Assembly: GCA_000320545.1 (NCBI GenBank)
Contig: ADNK01001143.1
Location: 1 to 21,585, forward strand
Reading direction: 5' to 3'
Length of the DNA stretch: 21,585 nt
DNA from: Bigelowiella natans CCMP2755
Lineage: Eukaryota > Cercozoa > Chlorarachniophyceae
Shown: piece by piece, positions 12,292 through 16,619 of the stretch
How the letters are laid out: every line of letters begins with the position of its first letter
Position numbering within the stretch: position 1 is the stretch's first letter
Notes under the pieces: generated by a model
Told to the model about the DNA's origin: nothing
What the model saw: only the letters and a program-made list of their open reading frames with translations
The model's database searches: none
Position numbers and translations under genes: made by a program

Positions 12292-13158
12292 GTGGAATCA
12301 GACATGTTACTAATAGTTTTAATCACTGCCGCTACTTCCCCTTCCCCCCACCGCCAAAAATTAAATATTGTCTTTGTAATTTGATACACTTGGCGAAACA
12401 CGTTTTCCTCAGCCCCCACTATTTGGCACAAACTGACTCTTCCCTCCCTCGACGAAGAGGCGCTTCTTTCAAAGTAACGCGTGATTTGTATTGATTGACT
12501 TACTTCACTCTATTCAAGAGGGGCATTCTCATACCCTCCGGATTCAAACCAATAAGCATAAACTGCACGTTTCCAACACGATCGTGTTCTTTCAGGTTCT
12601 CTAAGATGGGCCCCTCCAAGCCAGGTATTCAAGAATAGAGCACACAGGTTTTCCCCCTTCAAAGGCCGATGCATATCTACTCAGGGGGACAACTAAAGCA
12701 TATATAAGCGTTTTTCATTTATGCGATGTGGCTGTGCGTTTTCGATGATAAAGGGAAAATATGTCTAATCCGTTCTTGCGGTGTGAACGTGTGCATTAGT
12801 AAAAGCAGCCAACCAAGACAAACGTTCAAATCGAAGTCGGAAGGTCCATACCGTGATAAAACAATCGAAATTTTCTAGGCACAATCCAATATATAATTTT
12901 TTTATTCTAACACCGTAAAAGCAAGATAACACATGTATTGGTTTCTATTATTCCAGAGACAAATCGTACGCATACTGGACTCAAAGCGATCCAACCAGCT
13001 TGCTATCATGGCCTCCCAGGTGCAGCAAAAGTGCCTCGAAAGTGAAGTGTTACTTTCGTTTGGTACAGCAATCATATCGGCTTTTTGAGTTTCAATAAAC
13101 TTATTGTACACATATCATTTTTCGCCGATAGCTGGCGGATTCAATACGTACCGTATCT

Positions 13159-13201
<43 letters not shown>

Positions 13202-13589
13202 AATTTCGTGTGTTAATTTATGTTTATGGATGTGCGTATCTACGCGACGTCCTTCCTGTATTTTGTAAAAACAGCTTCCTTCGATTGACGAAACACGCAT
13301 TGCCATCATCGAGATGGACCAAAAGGTGCGATTACAGTAGCGAGGAAGCTTTCATCTTTGCACAGGAGCGCAATTGTATCAGCCATGCGAAGCGAATTAT
13401 GATTGTATACTTTTCCATACGTTCGCACCTTTTATTGCTGACGGGGAGAAAATGTTTTCGGGGCTATTTAATCTTTCAGTTGGTACGATTCACAAATTGA
13501 TTTAAGGGGGGCGAGAAAGTTTGATGGACAGGGCTGCTTATTTTACGCAATCAGAATGCTAGGAACATGTTTACGATGTACACATATAC

Positions 13590-13626
<37 letters not shown>

Positions 13627-14679
13627 TTAAAACGACTCGAGAGAATCATTGATTCATTCCCATCTTCAATACCACAGACGTTAAATGAAGGGAAGATTGC
13701 AAAGATTCTTGGCAGGTGATTTGACGTAATAAGAGAATAAGAGAGCAAATCATGATAACAGTGGACGTGCTACATGTAGTAGTTTGGTTCTTACATTATC
13801 CGTTTGCTCTCTGAGACCTACCTTTGATTTTATTGTTACAATCCGACACATTCAGTATGGCAAGTGTGGAGGAAATAACAGCGATAAAAGTAGAGAATCA
13901 GCATTCAAGCAAATGCGATGATGCAGCTTTTGCTGCTGGTTTAGTAGTAGTTATCTGCCCCTTTGATGCTGCTTTGGTTATTTCATTGCGCAATGTCGAT
14001 GAGATGATGAATGATTTGTACCGACAAAATATATGACATCTGTGTCGCACATACTCGGATACTTATGAAGATGTTAATTTTTTGATTTATTACTTTTTAG
14101 ATGTATTGAATAGGCTGTTATCCTTCAAATATCTAATTATTTTTATGTCTACCACGTTGTTGCAAGGATGCAGATGGAGAGGATGTGAATCTAGATAAAC
14201 CCGAACGGTATTGCGCTTTTAGAGCACTACAGATCGCCCCCGCACACACATGTAGGCTAGGTTGGAAGTCAGAAGATACTCTCAAAGATGCCTGTATGCC
14301 ATTGTCATTTGTGCGGGTCTGTATGCGTACGTGTGTGTATGTGTGCGGGTGTGAATGTAGATGTGATTCCAGCATCTCCTTGCCATCCATCATCACCAAA
14401 TCTGATGCCAAACTGCAGATAAATTTCCCAACTCTACCCCTCCCCTCTCCTCAGGTTCTGCCTGATGCTTGCATCAATTCCGTCGGTGGGAGAACGACTC
14501 AAATCTTGGCACATGGCTATTCTCATCCCGGACGAAGCCTACGAGTGGAATACTTACGTGAGGCGGTTAAGAAAGGTATGTGAGGAACTCAGGCAAAGCA
14601 AGGACTTGAAACGCTTGTTCGGGGCTATCTTGGCGATCGGAAACTACGTTAATGGAGGGTATGTGGAGATGCGTGAATG

Positions 14680-14717
<38 letters not shown>

Positions 14718-16036
14718 CTGCTATCGTTAAGTGCATCTTTACGAAGGCACGCATTTATGGTGTTCACACCGTGTCGTGCGAGTGCGCATTACTAATCTTG
14801 CACTCATGTATAAAGCACATAATACGACTTACAATATTACTAATCGACTCAAACTATGAAAGGACAAACCGAGGCCAGGCGGATGGATTCAAGATCGATA
14901 TTCTGGGTAAGATGAAGTCCATCAAGACGAAATACGTGCCTCCAGTCATAACCCGGGACACGAATGAAGATGAAAAGGACGCGATTTCAGTCAATGACAA
15001 GTCGTCGCTGCTTAAGTAACCGATTGATCTTGCTTTGGTTTAGGAGAAATATTAGAAAGATAAAAATAATGTAAATGCGTGCAGATCCTGCGATCCTGCG
15101 TATATGATTAAGAGAGGAGGGAACTGGGGGGGATGGTTCGTTTGTATGTCGTATTTCAAAGCTACTACCGCTTGAAAACAATGAAAACTGAATATAACAG
15201 GAACACAACTAACATAACATTTGCAATGTTAATAATATGCACCATTTGTACCTTCAGGCTTGTCATATGTATGATTCGGTCTAAGCTGGGGTAATACCTA
15301 AAACACAAACCGCTCAGTTATGCATTGCACGGCTCTTTCCATGCAGTAATTTTTGGGAAAACGGAGAGAAGGTATTCTTAGTTGCGCCATTTGTCGCACA
15401 CTTGCACAGGTCGTCGAGGCAGCTGTGGAAGCGATTCAAATATCTGCTAGGTGACACAAGAACAACACCCAAATGAAACGTTCGATTCTTTTTTTCCAAG
15501 ATTACATTGAGCGATTTAGTCCCTCGTCAGTCTCGTAACAGCAACCTGCGTTGTCCAATATGCGTTACTGACGACGAACGACTACCAACAGCATGCGGGG
15601 ATATTCCTGGCGTGAAGGAGCTCAAATCCTCTGCAAACAGAATTGTCACAAGCTTCAAATTCGTCAAGAAGGCAGCTCAGGTTGAGTTCGATGTTGCATG
15701 AAGTAAAGCACGCAGCTTGTGGCGCATATGCAATGAGCTTTTTTGGGAGAGATTCTCCGAAAAAAAATCTCAAAACGGACGAATCAAAGCACATTAGTAC
15801 AACAACGATCGGTTTCGCCGAGGCAAAACAAGAGGAGCAGGAAGTTACTATTTGCTTGTGTTTACTCAGAAAATAAAGGCCATCACATCCAGCAACTCTC
15901 TTGGTTAGATCATCATTTCATGAGCACGTGCGAGTTGTACAGTTTTCGGAGAACTGCAATGCAGGATATGTCAATATTACTATTAGTTTTGGTTTAATAA
16001 CAATGCTTTTGTAAATATATGTGTGTGAACGTGTGC

Positions 16037-16072
<36 letters not shown>

Positions 16073-16101
16073 CTCTCTCTCTCTTTCCCTCCCTCTCTCT
16101 T

Positions 16102-16138
<37 letters not shown>

Positions 16139-16581
16139 GTGTGAGTCTATAATATCACTACACGGCTAGTGGTATATAGGTATGTAGCATATCGTGATAG
16201 CAAGGCAGAACTTGTTCGTTGATCGTTTTTCCTTTTGCGAGCAGACAAGTATGGGGAAAAGATGGATGGTTTCATCCAAGAGGTGGTTACAAAAACAACG
16301 CAATTATTCAAATAAGTCGCCTTCACAATTCTTAGATCGTGATCATATTATGTATTGAATCAACTTGTTACCTTCATTTGACGTAAAGAGTGGTGTATAC
16401 ATTTCAGTACCAACCAACTATTGACGGCTTGCTTCTCAAGTCTCTTGAGATGGAGACTGTTTATAGGTAGCTTATAGGTCTAAACATTTTAATGCTATAC
16501 ATAAACTTAAGTGTTCCTTTAACATCAATATGGGTTCAAAACCCACAAACTTATTGCTCACGCACATCATCTTTTATTGTG

Positions 16582-16619
<38 letters not shown>

